Below are positions 51,383 through 59,639 of a DNA stretch of 64,000 nt, piece by piece. A program made the translations under genes and the position numbers. The stretch is from Acidobacteriota bacterium (GTDB lineage: Bacteria; Acidobacteriota; Vicinamibacteria; Vicinamibacterales; SCN-69-37): contig CANIII010000004.1 of assembly GCA_947467605.1 (NCBI GenBank), forward strand, positions 1-64,000, given 5' to 3'. Position 1 is the stretch's first letter. Every line of letters begins with the position of its first letter. The notes under the pieces are model-generated. The model was given only the letters and a program-made list of their open reading frames with translations. It did not search any database and was not told the DNA's origin.

Positions 51383-53101
51383 CTATTTGATCAGCGACGA
51401 GAAGTCGAGCATGCGCACACGACCCTGTGTGCCTGTTGGCGCGTTCGCGCGGGCGTAGCCAACCCTGAGCGGGCGATCCTGTGGTCCACACGCGAGTTCG
51501 GCGGAGCCACCACCCGGGACCACAATTCGGCTCGGTGCATCGACGATCAGCTTCAGCACGCCTGCGTTGGTGTGCACCTCGAGAACAGGCTGGGTACTCT
51601 CGCAGTTCATGTTGCGCAATCGCCCAGACACGACATCCGTCATATCTGGCGGACCACTGACCTGGCGCATCATCGCGTCTGCAAAGCTGCGCTCAGAGGG
51701 CGTGTGGGCGAACTCCGCAACGCGCGCGGCGGCGGCGCGGGCGTCGGTGAACTGGCCCAGCAGCGCATAGGCGTTCGCCAGCACTTGCTGGTAGAGAAAC
51801 TGCTGTTCGGTCGGTACGCGTGGAATCCGTCCGAGCGTGGCCAACGCATCGTCCGCACGATGCCGGGTCACGAGATTGCTGGCGATGCGAATGCGGATCA
51901 GGATGTCGTCGGGCGCCAAGGTCGCCGCCATGTCGAGCAGCGCTGATGCTTTCGAGACGTCGTCAGGCTCGACCAGGCGCGCCAGTTCGGCGTAGGCCAT
52001 GGGTTCCCGACTGCCGCCGGTGACGGCACGCTCAAGCCACACGCGCGCCTGATCGGGGTGTCCTGTTTGCAGTTCAAACAATCCGCGGGTGGCAGCCATC
52101 GTCGGATCACTCGGCCGATCGACCGCGAGTGCGTCAAAGGCCGTGCGCGCGAGCGCCTCGCGCCCGCGCCCGGCACCGAGCAGATCCGCCAGCGCGAGGT
52201 TGGCGTCGAACGCATCGATCGGTGAGACCGTGGCGCTGATTGTCGAGGACGTCGCGGCATACGGCACGGTGAGCTGCCGGAAGAATCCGCGCGTCAGATA
52301 CTGCCGCAAGTCGGTGTCGACCTCGGCCACGGTCTTCCGAAACACGCGTGTCAGCGCATCCGCGACGGGCGTGCCGCGCGCGACGAGCGCCAGAAACTGG
52401 TCAACCTTCGGCTGATACCGTTCGCCGGCGACGAGCATATGCGTCAGCGCCCAGCTCTCGGCGTAGAACGTGCCCGCATGGTCCGAGGTGTACTCAGGCG
52501 AGTCGCGACTGACGCCGAGCAGCCGAGAGACCGATAGCATCGCCTCCGACTGAATCGTTCGCAGCCGACCTTCCGGCGCCCGCCCGAGTACCACGCGATC
52601 TCTTGATGGCACCATCGTGGAAAAGAACTCGGCCAGCCCCTCGGACAACCAGGCCGGGTACGATGCGCCGCCGCTCCGTTCGAGCGCCAGATGCGCGTAC
52701 TCGTGCACGATGATCGGCTCGGAGTCGCCGTTCAAGTCGTACATCACGATGTAGTCGCGATCGCGCCCAGGCTGTTCGTACGCGGCCGCGGCGGCCGAAA
52801 TGCGATAGGGCGCGTACTCCGACGCGCTCGAAAAGAGGATGACGCGCGTGGGTCGGCGCGTCGATGGCGGGAGCGACAGGAACGTCTCAAAGAATCCGCG
52901 GACCTCTTCGAAGTAGGCCAGCGCTTCTCGAGCGCGTCGCTCACCACCGGTGGTGTAGATCTCGAAGTGTGCGCTGGTGGCGCGCGTCCAGCTGGGCGCG
53001 CGCGCGTCGATGCGGGGCTCGGCCCAGAGGAGCAGCCAGAGCGCGGCCGTGACCGCGGCCGTCGCCCTGATGCCGGCGTGTGCTATCTGCCGATGCCGCA
53101 T
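51383..53101 (-). CDS. Secreted gluzincin-like peptidase with TPR tail, paralogue of 14056
   Basis: This 572-residue protein has a signal peptide (AAVTAALWLLLWAEPRIDA). Residues 40-140 carry HFEIYTTGGERRAREALAYF and RVILFSSASEYAPYR. The zinc site is EPIIVHEYAHLALERSGG (HExxH) with SEGLAEFFSTMVPSRD supplying the likely third ligand. FYAESWALTHMLVAGERYQP is shared with the 14056 protein block for block. TPR-like helices follow to about residue 450. It has an extra C-terminal beta domain (about 470-572) not present in the paralogue. The ATG overlaps the end of the YpfJ-type peptidase gene by 19 bases, so the two are one transcript. It should be a periplasmic metallopeptidase. Confidence 0.8.
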   Translation of the reverse strand: MRHRQIAHAGIRATAAVTAALWLLLWAEPRIDARAPSWTRATSAHFEIYTTGGERRAREALAYFEEVRGFFETFLSLPPSTRRPTRVILFSSASEYAPYRISAAAAAYEQPGRDRDYIVMYDLNGDSEPIIVHEYAHLALERSGGASYPAWLSEGLAEFFSTMVPSRDRVVLGRAPEGRLRTIQSEAMLSVSRLLGVSRDSPEYTSDHAGTFYAESWALTHMLVAGERYQPKVDQFLALVARGTPVADALTRVFRKTVAEVDTDLRQYLTRGFFRQLTVPYAATSSTISATVSPIDAFDANLALADLLGAGRGREALARTAFDALAVDRPSDPTMAATRGLFELQTGHPDQARVWLERAVTGGSREPMAYAELARLVEPDDVSKASALLDMAATLAPDDILIRIRIASNLVTRHRADDALATLGRIPRVPTEQQFLYQQVLANAYALLGQFTDARAAAARVAEFAHTPSERSFADAMMRQVSGPPDMTDVVSGRLRNMNCESTQPVLEVHTNAGVLKLIVDAPSRIVVPGGGSAELACGPQDRPLRVGYARANAPTGTQGRVRMLDFSSLIK

Positions 53102-53952
53102 GCGCTGAGCGTGCCGCTTTGCATGCCTCGGCGAAACGCCGCGGTGCGATCGGCCGACGATCCGTGCGTGAATGACTCGGGTCTGACGCGGTCGCCCGAC
53201 ATTTTCTGGATGTTGTCATCACCAATAGACGCCGCGGCGTTGAGCGCCTCATCGACGTCGCCCGCCTCGAGCAGTTTCCGTTCCTGCGTGGAATGGCCCC
53301 ACACGCCCGCCAGACAATCGGCCTGCAACTCTACCTGCACGGACAGCGCATTCGCGGAACGTGAGCGCCCTTTCATGGCGCTGCGCAATTCATCCTCCGC
53401 GCCGACGAGATTCTGCACGTGGTGGCCGATCTCGTGCGCGATCACATAGGCCTGCGCAAAATCTCCGGCCGCACCGAAGTCCTTCTTCAGTTCGTCATAG
53501 AAGGCGAGGTCGATGTAGACCTTCTGATCGCCCGGACAATAGAAGGGGCCCTCGGCCGAGGTGGCTTTTCCACACGCCGATTCGACGCGGCCTCGAAAGA
53601 GCACCAACTTGGCGCGCTCGTACGGCACGCTCGCCGACGCCGGGAGAATCTTCGTCCAGGCGTCCTGCGCGTCATTCACCACAAACTTGATGAACTCATA
53701 GCGCTGTTTCTCTTCAGGCGATTCCGTGGAGGGCGGCGCGGACATCGCCGAGTTCGGACCGCTATCGCTGGCGCCGTTCGAGTCGAGTAGTGAGAAGAAG
53801 TCCTGCTTGAAGACGAGACTCAGGAGGCCGACGACGATCAGGCCACCGATGCCGAGGCCGCGACCTCCACCGGGGACTCGTCCCATGCCTCCGCCGGACG
53901 CGCCGCGGCGGTCCTCAATATCGCTATCGCTCGTGCCCGACTGCCATCGCAT
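53083..53952 (-). CDS. Neutral zinc metallopeptidase, YpfJ family
   Basis: This 289-residue protein is typical of the YpfJ/zinc_metallopeptidase family. It has the N-terminal RWQSGTSDSDIEDRRG and a Gly-rich stretch before a membrane anchor (GIGGLIVVGLLSLVF). It also has KLVLFRGRVESACGKATSAE, GPFYCPGDQKVYIDLAFYDE, the zinc motif YVIAHEIGHHVQNL (HExxH), and the third-ligand region ELQADCLAGVWGHS. The C-terminus has SFTHGSSADRTAAFRRGMQS. It is probably anchored in the inner membrane with the catalytic part outside. Its real substrates are unknown in any organism I recall. It forms an operon with the 51383 peptidase. Confidence 0.9.
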   Translation of the reverse strand: MRWQSGTSDSDIEDRRGASGGGMGRVPGGGRGLGIGGLIVVGLLSLVFKQDFFSLLDSNGASDSGPNSAMSAPPSTESPEEKQRYEFIKFVVNDAQDAWTKILPASASVPYERAKLVLFRGRVESACGKATSAEGPFYCPGDQKVYIDLAFYDELKKDFGAAGDFAQAYVIAHEIGHHVQNLVGAEDELRSAMKGRSRSANALSVQVELQADCLAGVWGHSTQERKLLEAGDVDEALNAAASIGDDNIQKMSGDRVRPESFTHGSSADRTAAFRRGMQSGTLSACGIGR

Positions 53953-53991
53953 GGAGAAACTGTGCCACAGATCGTGGCGTGCGCGTGTGGA

Positions 53992-55662
53992 TCAGCGAAT
54001 CCCGGCCATCGGTGTGACCAGTTCGAAGAGTGACGTCTCGGCGTCGTTCAGCATCGGTCGCAGCGTCGCCGGGAGTTCTGCGAGGCCCTGACGGATGCGC
54101 TGGCGTTCTTCGTCGTTGTACATCCGCCAGTTGACCAGCACGTAGCGCGTCTGTCGTTCTCGCAGTACACGCATCGAGTCGGCTGATGGAAAACCGGCGA
54201 GAGGACGGAGGTCGTCCGACACGTCTTCCGGCACAAAGTCGCTGTAGCCGTTCAGCATCGGCTGCCAGTGCCAGGCCGACTGCAACATGTAGCCGGTTTC
54301 CTGCGACATGTTTTTCGAATCGAAGAATGGGAAGGCTGCCACCGCACCACGCGGCAGGCGGCCGAGCCACGTGATGGCGCGCGGCGTTGGCGGCGCCTCC
54401 ATCCAATCGAGCGGACCCACGGTGGAACGCGCGAGTGTGGCGACCACGAGTGCCGCGAGCCACACGCGACGTCGTGGACCCGTCCAGCTACGTTCCAGCA
54501 GCGAGACGCCGATACCCGCCAGCACAGAAGACGAGAGTGTGACGAGCAGGCCGAGTCGCGCCGGCGCACGCAGCAGCGACATGAACGGCACGACCGAGTA
54601 CATGACTCGGTACAAACCGGCGTCAGGGCCGAGCGATCCCCAGGCTGCGAGGACCGCCAGCACGACATAGAAACCCACGACGCGCACGCGGCTGATGCGC
54701 CGCATCAGTTCTGGATGCCGTGCCGCACGCGTGAGTGCGATGGCCGCAAGCCCGATGGAGAGGAAACCAGGGAACAGCACTTCGCGCCAGTGTCCGATCA
54801 GCGGAAGGATCCACTGATACGCCAATAGCGCAGACGCGAGGTACGAGCGCCATCCCGCCTGATACAGCCGCGCGTCGTCGAGCGAGCGCGCGAACCCGGC
54901 TTCTTGCAGTTTGATGTAGGGCAGCGCAAATGGCGCCACGATCACCGCACCAATCAGGGCGGCCATGGCGGTCAGCATCCAGAAACGCATCGAACGGAAC
55001 TGACCGGACCATGCCGAGAACCACAAGATGCCGACGGCGACGGCCACGCCGCCAAAGATGCCGTAGTAGCCGCAGGCCAGCCCCTGCACCGCGAGCGACA
55101 CGCCGAGCCACAGCGCATTTCGCGGCGACGGCGCATCGACGAACATGTGCATGCGCAGCAGCGCCAGCGGCGGGCCGAACGTCATCAACAGTTGAATGTG
55201 GGCCAGGTGCGCGAACGAGTAGCTGCAGAACGCGTAGATGATGCCGGCGATGGCCGCGCCCCACAGGTTGTGTGTGAGCCGGCGCACGAGCGCAAACATC
55301 GCGACGGCGGCGAGCACAAACGCGCACAGGATCGTCCAGTTGCTCGTCGCGTATGGATTGTGTGTGGCCAGCCACATCGGCGTGGCGATCAGTCCCGCAA
55401 CAAGGTTCGGTTCAGAGAACGCGAGCGTGCCCGTATGCGGATAGAAGATGTTCGCGTTCCACAGCTCGTTGGGATCGGTGGTCAGTGCGTGCGCGACCCA
55501 CGAGATATTCCAGATGCTGTAGCGCCCGTCACCGGTGTCGAGTCGCCCAGCCGTACTGAATCGACTGGCCAGGGGCCACGTGAAAATGACGGTGAGTGCG
55601 AACGCGATAACCGTAGCAAACAGCAGTTCTCGCGCGCGGCTTCGGCCTGGGGGGGCAACCAC
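53992..55662 (-). CDS. Polytopic membrane protein, GT-C/YfhO-like
   Basis: This 556-residue protein has about eleven to twelve hydrophobic segments up to residue 430 and a soluble C-terminal domain of about 125 residues. The first periplasmic loop carries GRLDTGDGRYSIWNISWVAH, whose acidic residues resemble the catalytic loop of GT-C enzymes. LWNANIFYPHTGTLAFSEPN is a block I associate with bacterial membrane glycosyltransferase-like proteins. The C-terminal part includes RQTRYVLVNWRMYNDEERQR. It may transfer a sugar from a lipid-linked donor to an envelope polymer, but the donor and acceptor are unknown. The start is GTG 55662, with TATGAT nine bases upstream. Confidence 0.6.
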   Translation of the reverse strand: MVAPPGRSRARELLFATVIAFALTVIFTWPLASRFSTAGRLDTGDGRYSIWNISWVAHALTTDPNELWNANIFYPHTGTLAFSEPNLVAGLIATPMWLATHNPYATSNWTILCAFVLAAVAMFALVRRLTHNLWGAAIAGIIYAFCSYSFAHLAHIQLLMTFGPPLALLRMHMFVDAPSPRNALWLGVSLAVQGLACGYYGIFGGVAVAVGILWFSAWSGQFRSMRFWMLTAMAALIGAVIVAPFALPYIKLQEAGFARSLDDARLYQAGWRSYLASALLAYQWILPLIGHWREVLFPGFLSIGLAAIALTRAARHPELMRRISRVRVVGFYVVLAVLAAWGSLGPDAGLYRVMYSVVPFMSLLRAPARLGLLVTLSSSVLAGIGVSLLERSWTGPRRRVWLAALVVATLARSTVGPLDWMEAPPTPRAITWLGRLPRGAVAAFPFFDSKNMSQETGYMLQSAWHWQPMLNGYSDFVPEDVSDDLRPLAGFPSADSMRVLRERQTRYVLVNWRMYNDEERQRIRQGLAELPATLRPMLNDAETSLFELVTPMAGIR

Positions 55663-55671
55663 GGCCCGGCC

Positions 55672-55677
55672 ATCATA
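55672..55677 (-). promoter_or_regulatory. -10-like hexamer TATGAT for the gene at 55662
   Basis: On the minus strand TATGAT ends 9 bases before the GTG at 55662, at the long end of the spacing seen for the other starts. No ribosome site is evident. Confidence 0.3.
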
Positions 55678-55754
55678 TCGGTACCGTGACGGCGTGACGT
55701 TACTTTATCGGCATGATCGCGGTCTAAGGACACCCCGTGGAGGTGGAAAATTCG

Positions 55755-56273
55755 CTAAGTCAGTGGACCATGAGACTTTGGCGGCACGACCTGCACCTGC
55801 ACGGTCGTGATCACTTGCTTCGGCGGCAAACAGAATCGGTCGTTGCACGTCTGAAATGAGACGGCTACGCGCGCCGGCAGCGCACCGACACCTGAGGTGG
55901 CCGAAACTTTCAGCGGAATGCCGAACGTGACCTTGCCCTCGTGATAATCGAGGACCGTATTGAAGTTCGCATCAAATGCTGAGGTCGGCGTCGGCTCGGA
56001 GATTTCACCTGACAGACTGAACGCCTGCCCGGTCGGCACGCTGATTGCCGTGGGGATTGGCCCGCCTGGCGCCAGCGACACGGCATACAGATGCCACCCC
56101 TCGTCGACGGTGGCATTCAACGACAACGTGATCGTGCCGCCCGGAGTCGTTGTGTTGGGTGGCGACGGCAGTGCCAGCGACCATTTGATCGGCTCATCAG
56201 GAATCTGCGCGGAGCTGCTCGCGAAACAGAGCAGCACACCAACCGCCGTGAGCGAGGCCAGCTGTCTCTTCAT
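55755..56273 (-). CDS. DsbD N-terminal domain-like (DsbD-alpha) periplasmic protein
   Basis: The product is 172 residues from the ATG at 56273, which overlaps the stop of the M1 fusion gene (ATGA). The signal peptide ends CFASSSAQIP. The mature part has the immunoglobulin-like fold pattern of the DsbD N-terminal domain: GGTITLSLNATVDEGWHLYA, FSLSGEISEPTPTSAFDANF, DYHEGKVTFGIPLKV, and VAVSFQTCNDRFCLPPKQVI. Its C-x4-C pair corresponds to the redox-active cysteines of DsbD-alpha. There is no membrane or thioredoxin domain, so it is a stand-alone version. It may pass electrons to the CPPC domain of the coupled upstream protein. Confidence 0.8.
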   Translation of the reverse strand: MKRQLASLTAVGVLLCFASSSAQIPDEPIKWSLALPSPPNTTTPGGTITLSLNATVDEGWHLYAVSLAPGGPIPTAISVPTGQAFSLSGEISEPTPTSAFDANFNTVLDYHEGKVTFGIPLKVSATSGVGALPARVAVSFQTCNDRFCLPPKQVITTVQVQVVPPKSHGPLT

Positions 56274-59200
56274 TTCTTTTTCCATGCGACCGCATCCAGC
56301 GGCTGCTGCACGGCTTGCAGCACATGCTTGTCCGCGTCTTGCAGGAAGGCGACGACGATCAGCTTGGACTGATCGACCTTGGTGTACGGTTTCCCCTCGG
56401 CCCTGTAGATCGCCGGCGTACCGCCCGCTGTTTCATTCTTACGCCGCTTCTCAATCTCGGCCGCGAGGCCCGAGGTGATGTCGGTGGGGATGGTCGCGAG
56501 GTCGAATCCCGCGTCGATCATCGCTCGCCCGGTGTCGTCGACCGTCACGGGCAGGCCCGGTTTGTCGCCGCCGATCATCGCGCGCACCACCAGCGGATGC
56601 ATGCGCATGCCGTTCTCGCCGCTAAAGGTCAGTTCTTTTTCGGCCAATGCGACTTGCAACGTCAGCGCCTGGCCCTTGTAGGCGGCGGCCAGTCCGGAGA
56701 TGGACGTGGCCACCCACAGCTTGCCGTCCCGCATGGACGTCTTCAGCGACAATGTTGCTTCTGGCGCAGTGTTCATCGCCGCGTCGATCACCGACGCGTA
56801 GTTGCCGTAGGTCGGTCCCGTGTTGTCGCGCCCGCCGCCGCCGAGGCGCGCGAGGCCGCCATCAACAATGAAGGTCGGAACGCCAAGGACGTAGTCCTTG
56901 TAGTAGTCCTTCCGCGCGGCGCTCGCCGCTGTGGTCATCGGATCCGGACCGGGAATGTGTACGTGGTAGACGAGTGTGGCCAGATCGACTGACGGATAGC
57001 GTTCCATCACCGCGTCGAGCGCGTAGTCGGCGGCGACACAGGGCGGGCACGCCGATCCCGTGAAGAGTTCTGCGAGGACAATGCGCGTTGTGCGCGCGGG
57101 TGAGGGACGCCACGTCGCGGGTTCGACGGGATTACCGAAGGCGATGCGGAAGGTGCGATCCATGTCGGCTTCGATGTTCTTGTCACTGCCGTTCACCTTC
57201 TTGTAGAGCGCCCGGAACGCGGAGTCGTCGTCGGCCTTCAGCGCACCGGCTGCGGCCGCGCGGAGGTAGTGATTGAGCGCGATCTTGTCGTCGCCCCGCG
57301 CCGCTGCGATCTTGGCCAGACCGATCGCCGCCGCCTTCGATGTGGGATCAAGGGCGAGTACTGCGGTGAACTCTCGCTGGGCCGTGGCGGTGTCACCCTT
57401 TACCTGATGCAGGCGAGCGAGTAGTTCTGTGCCCTGCGCGCGCGTGGCGGCCGTGCTGGTCTTCGGGAGTCCGTCGATGGCCGCCACGACAGCGGCTTCG
57501 GCGCCATCCAGGACCACGCCGGCATCGAGCGCGCGACCAACCGGCGAGACGAGGAGCAGCAGCTTCGTCTCGGGCGGAAACGTTCCGCTGTTGTTGTCGG
57601 CGACGACCTTGGCGAATGCGGCGCCATATTCTGCCTTGCGATCCGGCAGGCCCAGCAGCAGGTTGAGCACCGTGCTGTTCACCTGACGCATGAACGCCGT
57701 GCCCGGGAAGTCCGCCTGGACCTTCTTCAGCGCGACGAGACGCTCACTCACGTCCTTGATCTTGTTCGCCTCGTCATACGCTTTCTGCTCGGGCGTCACC
57801 ACGCGCGCAGCGGGCGCCGGCGGCGGTGCCGGCAGTTCACCCGTTTTGTCAGACTTCGCGACGTTGACGTAGTAGAAGTCAGTCGCGACGTCGAACGTGT
57901 CTTTCGTCAACTTCGTGTCCATCGTCTGCCACTCGACAGTGGGCGTGATGGTCTGCCACGCGGCTTTGGAACCGACGCGAATCGGCATTGCAAATTTCGC
58001 TTCATCGACTTTCCACCGGTACGACACCTTGCCGGCCGTCGCGTCGAAGACGAGTTCGAGTGACGGGATCGCTGTGCGGCGCAGGTACTGGTTGAAGATC
58101 GGCGTCATGTCAAAGCCAAACCGCTTGGTGAACAGCGTCACCATCTCTTCGGTGAGGATGTTCTTGTACTTGAAGGTGTTGTACGTCTCTTTCACGAGCG
58201 CCCACCACTTGGCGTCGTCGTTCATGACGCCGCGCATCGTATGGAGCATCAAGCCGCCCTTGAAGTACATGTCCTGCGGCGGCGTGGCGTGACGGCCGCG
58301 CGCCGTGATGATCGGCGTCCGGTTCTGCACCTTGGACTTGTAGCTGTTCGCGTATTTGATGCCGTCGTCATGGCCGAAGACGTGCTCGACGTACAGCGAC
58401 TCGAGGTAGTTAGTCCAGCCTTCCTGGACCCACATGTCTGAGACATCGGCGGCCGAGACAGCGTTGCCGAACCACTCGTGGCCGCTCTCGTGAATGATGA
58501 TGAAGTCGAACTTCATGCTGATGCCGACGCCCGTGTAGTCGCGGCCGCCCGGATAACCGTTCTTGAAGCCGTTGCCGTAGGTGACCGCGCTCTGATGTTC
58601 CATGCCGGTGTAGGGCGCCTGAATCAACTTGTAGCCGTCGCGGTCGAACGGGTATTCGCCGAAGTAGTGCTTGTAGGCTTCGATCATCGGCTTGGCTTGC
58701 ACGAACTGCGCTTTCGCTTTGTCGAGATCTTCCGGCAGTGCGTAGAAGTCGAGTGTCGTCGTGCCGGTCTTGTCGCTGAAGTGTTCGTACTTGCCGATGT
58801 TGAGTGAGACGTCGTACGAGTTGATCGGGTAGTTCACGTGGTAGTTCCACTGGGTGAATCCGCCGCCGACATCTTTCTTGTTCATGAAGCGGCCATTTGA
58901 CACATCAGTCAGCGCGCTCGGCGCGGTGATGCTGATGTCCATCGTCTCCACTTCGTCTTTCCACTGATCTTTGCTGGGCCACCAGATCGACGAGCCTTCG
59001 CCTTCGCACGCCGTGAAGATCCACGGCCGTCCGGCCGGGTCCTTGCTGAACGTGAAGCCGCCGAAGCGGCCGGTCTGCGTGGGTGTGCCCGAGTAGTAGA
59101 AGTCGATCGACACTTCGCGGCCGGGTTTGATCGGCGCTGGGAAGTCGATGAAGACGGCGTTGAGCTCGCGCTCGTACTTCAGCGCGGTCGAGCCCATCAT

Positions 59201-59512
59201 GATCTTGTCGACCTTGAGGTTGGCGTAGAGGTCGATCTGTATGCGCGAGTCTTCGCTGAGCATCCGGAACTTGATGGTGTTCTTGCCCGCGATGGTCTTC
59301 GCGTCCGGGTCAACTTTGATGTCGAGGTGGTAGTAGAGCAGGTCGTTGTTGGAGCGCAGCTTGCCGTATTCGCCCCGGAGCGTTTCGGCCCGGGTGGGCG
59401 GCGCGGGCGCGGCGGGAACCGCTGGAGCGGCCGGCGTCTGGGGAGCGGCCTGTAGCGGAGCCGTCGGCGTCGCCAGGGCCAGAAACACAGAAAGCAGCAG
59501 GCTGAATGTCAT
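56270..59512 (-). CDS. M1 aminopeptidase fused to TPR and thioredoxin-like domains
   Basis: The product is 1080 residues from the ATG at 59512 (signal peptide TFSLLLSVFLALATPTAPLQ). Residues about 45-230 are the M1 N-terminal domain (LLYYHLDIKVDPDAKTIAGK). The catalytic domain has the exopeptidase motif variant TGMEHQ and the zinc site H341-E342-x-x-H345 in HESGHEWFGN, with VQEGWTNYLESLY giving the third ligand. Residues about 560-780 are helical and TPR-like (KGDTATAQREFTAVLALDPT). Residues about 800-1060 are a thioredoxin-like domain with C822-P-P-C825 in GSACPPCVAADYALD and VPTFIVDGG, the usual cis-Pro region. It would trim peptides and handle disulfides outside the cytoplasm. The downstream DsbD-alpha gene is coupled by ATGA. 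This domain set is unusual. Confidence 0.88.
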   Translation of the reverse strand: MTFSLLLSVFLALATPTAPLQAAPQTPAAPAVPAAPAPPTRAETLRGEYGKLRSNNDLLYYHLDIKVDPDAKTIAGKNTIKFRMLSEDSRIQIDLYANLKVDKIMMGSTALKYERELNAVFIDFPAPIKPGREVSIDFYYSGTPTQTGRFGGFTFSKDPAGRPWIFTACEGEGSSIWWPSKDQWKDEVETMDISITAPSALTDVSNGRFMNKKDVGGGFTQWNYHVNYPINSYDVSLNIGKYEHFSDKTGTTTLDFYALPEDLDKAKAQFVQAKPMIEAYKHYFGEYPFDRDGYKLIQAPYTGMEHQSAVTYGNGFKNGYPGGRDYTGVGISMKFDFIIIHESGHEWFGNAVSAADVSDMWVQEGWTNYLESLYVEHVFGHDDGIKYANSYKSKVQNRTPIITARGRHATPPQDMYFKGGLMLHTMRGVMNDDAKWWALVKETYNTFKYKNILTEEMVTLFTKRFGFDMTPIFNQYLRRTAIPSLELVFDATAGKVSYRWKVDEAKFAMPIRVGSKAAWQTITPTVEWQTMDTKLTKDTFDVATDFYYVNVAKSDKTGELPAPPPAPAARVVTPEQKAYDEANKIKDVSERLVALKKVQADFPGTAFMRQVNSTVLNLLLGLPDRKAEYGAAFAKVVADNNSGTFPPETKLLLLVSPVGRALDAGVVLDGAEAAVVAAIDGLPKTSTAATRAQGTELLARLHQVKGDTATAQREFTAVLALDPTSKAAAIGLAKIAAARGDDKIALNHYLRAAAAGALKADDDSAFRALYKKVNGSDKNIEADMDRTFRIAFGNPVEPATWRPSPARTTRIVLAELFTGSACPPCVAADYALDAVMERYPSVDLATLVYHVHIPGPDPMTTAASAARKDYYKDYVLGVPTFIVDGGLARLGGGGRDNTGPTYGNYASVIDAAMNTAPEATLSLKTSMRDGKLWVATSISGLAAAYKGQALTLQVALAEKELTFSGENGMRMHPLVVRAMIGGDKPGLPVTVDDTGRAMIDAGFDLATIPTDITSGLAAEIEKRRKNETAGGTPAIYRAEGKPYTKVDQSKLIVVAFLQDADKHVLQAVQQPLDAVAWKKK

Positions 59513-59517
59513 GGCGA

Positions 59518-59523
59518 ATGCTA
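59518..59523 (-). promoter_or_regulatory. -10-like hexamer TAGCAT for the M1 fusion gene
   Basis: On the minus strand TAGCAT ends 5 bases before the ATG at 59512. The string TAGCATTCGC is shared with the region before the M14 gene start at 22063. Confidence 0.35.
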
Positions 59524-59545
59524 CCACCCTGAAAACCGGAATTAG

Positions 59546-59610
59546 CCGTGAAGGGCGTGAAGAACGTGGAGACACGAGGGTTCTCTTCACGTTCTTAACG
59601 TCCTTCACGG
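59546..59610. repeat. REP-like inverted repeat between divergent genes
   Basis: Arms of 23 bases (59546-59568 and 59588-59610) pair with two mismatches around a 19-base loop. The element lies between the divergent starts at 59512 and 59640, so it is not a terminator. Its right arm holds TTCACG (59604-59609), which lies 17 bases upstream of the TATACT box of the rightward gene. It may be a mobile hairpin that now forms part of a promoter. Confidence 0.7.
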
Positions 59611-59626
59611 TTGATGCTCTTGCCCG

Positions 59627-59632
59627 TATACT
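59627..59632 (+). promoter_or_regulatory. -10 hexamer TATACT for the NHL-repeat gene
   Basis: TATACT ends 7 bases before the ATG at 59640. TTCACG lies 17 bases upstream at 59604-59609 and could be the -35. The leader would be absent. Confidence 0.5.
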
Positions 59633-59639
59633 GCGCCGC

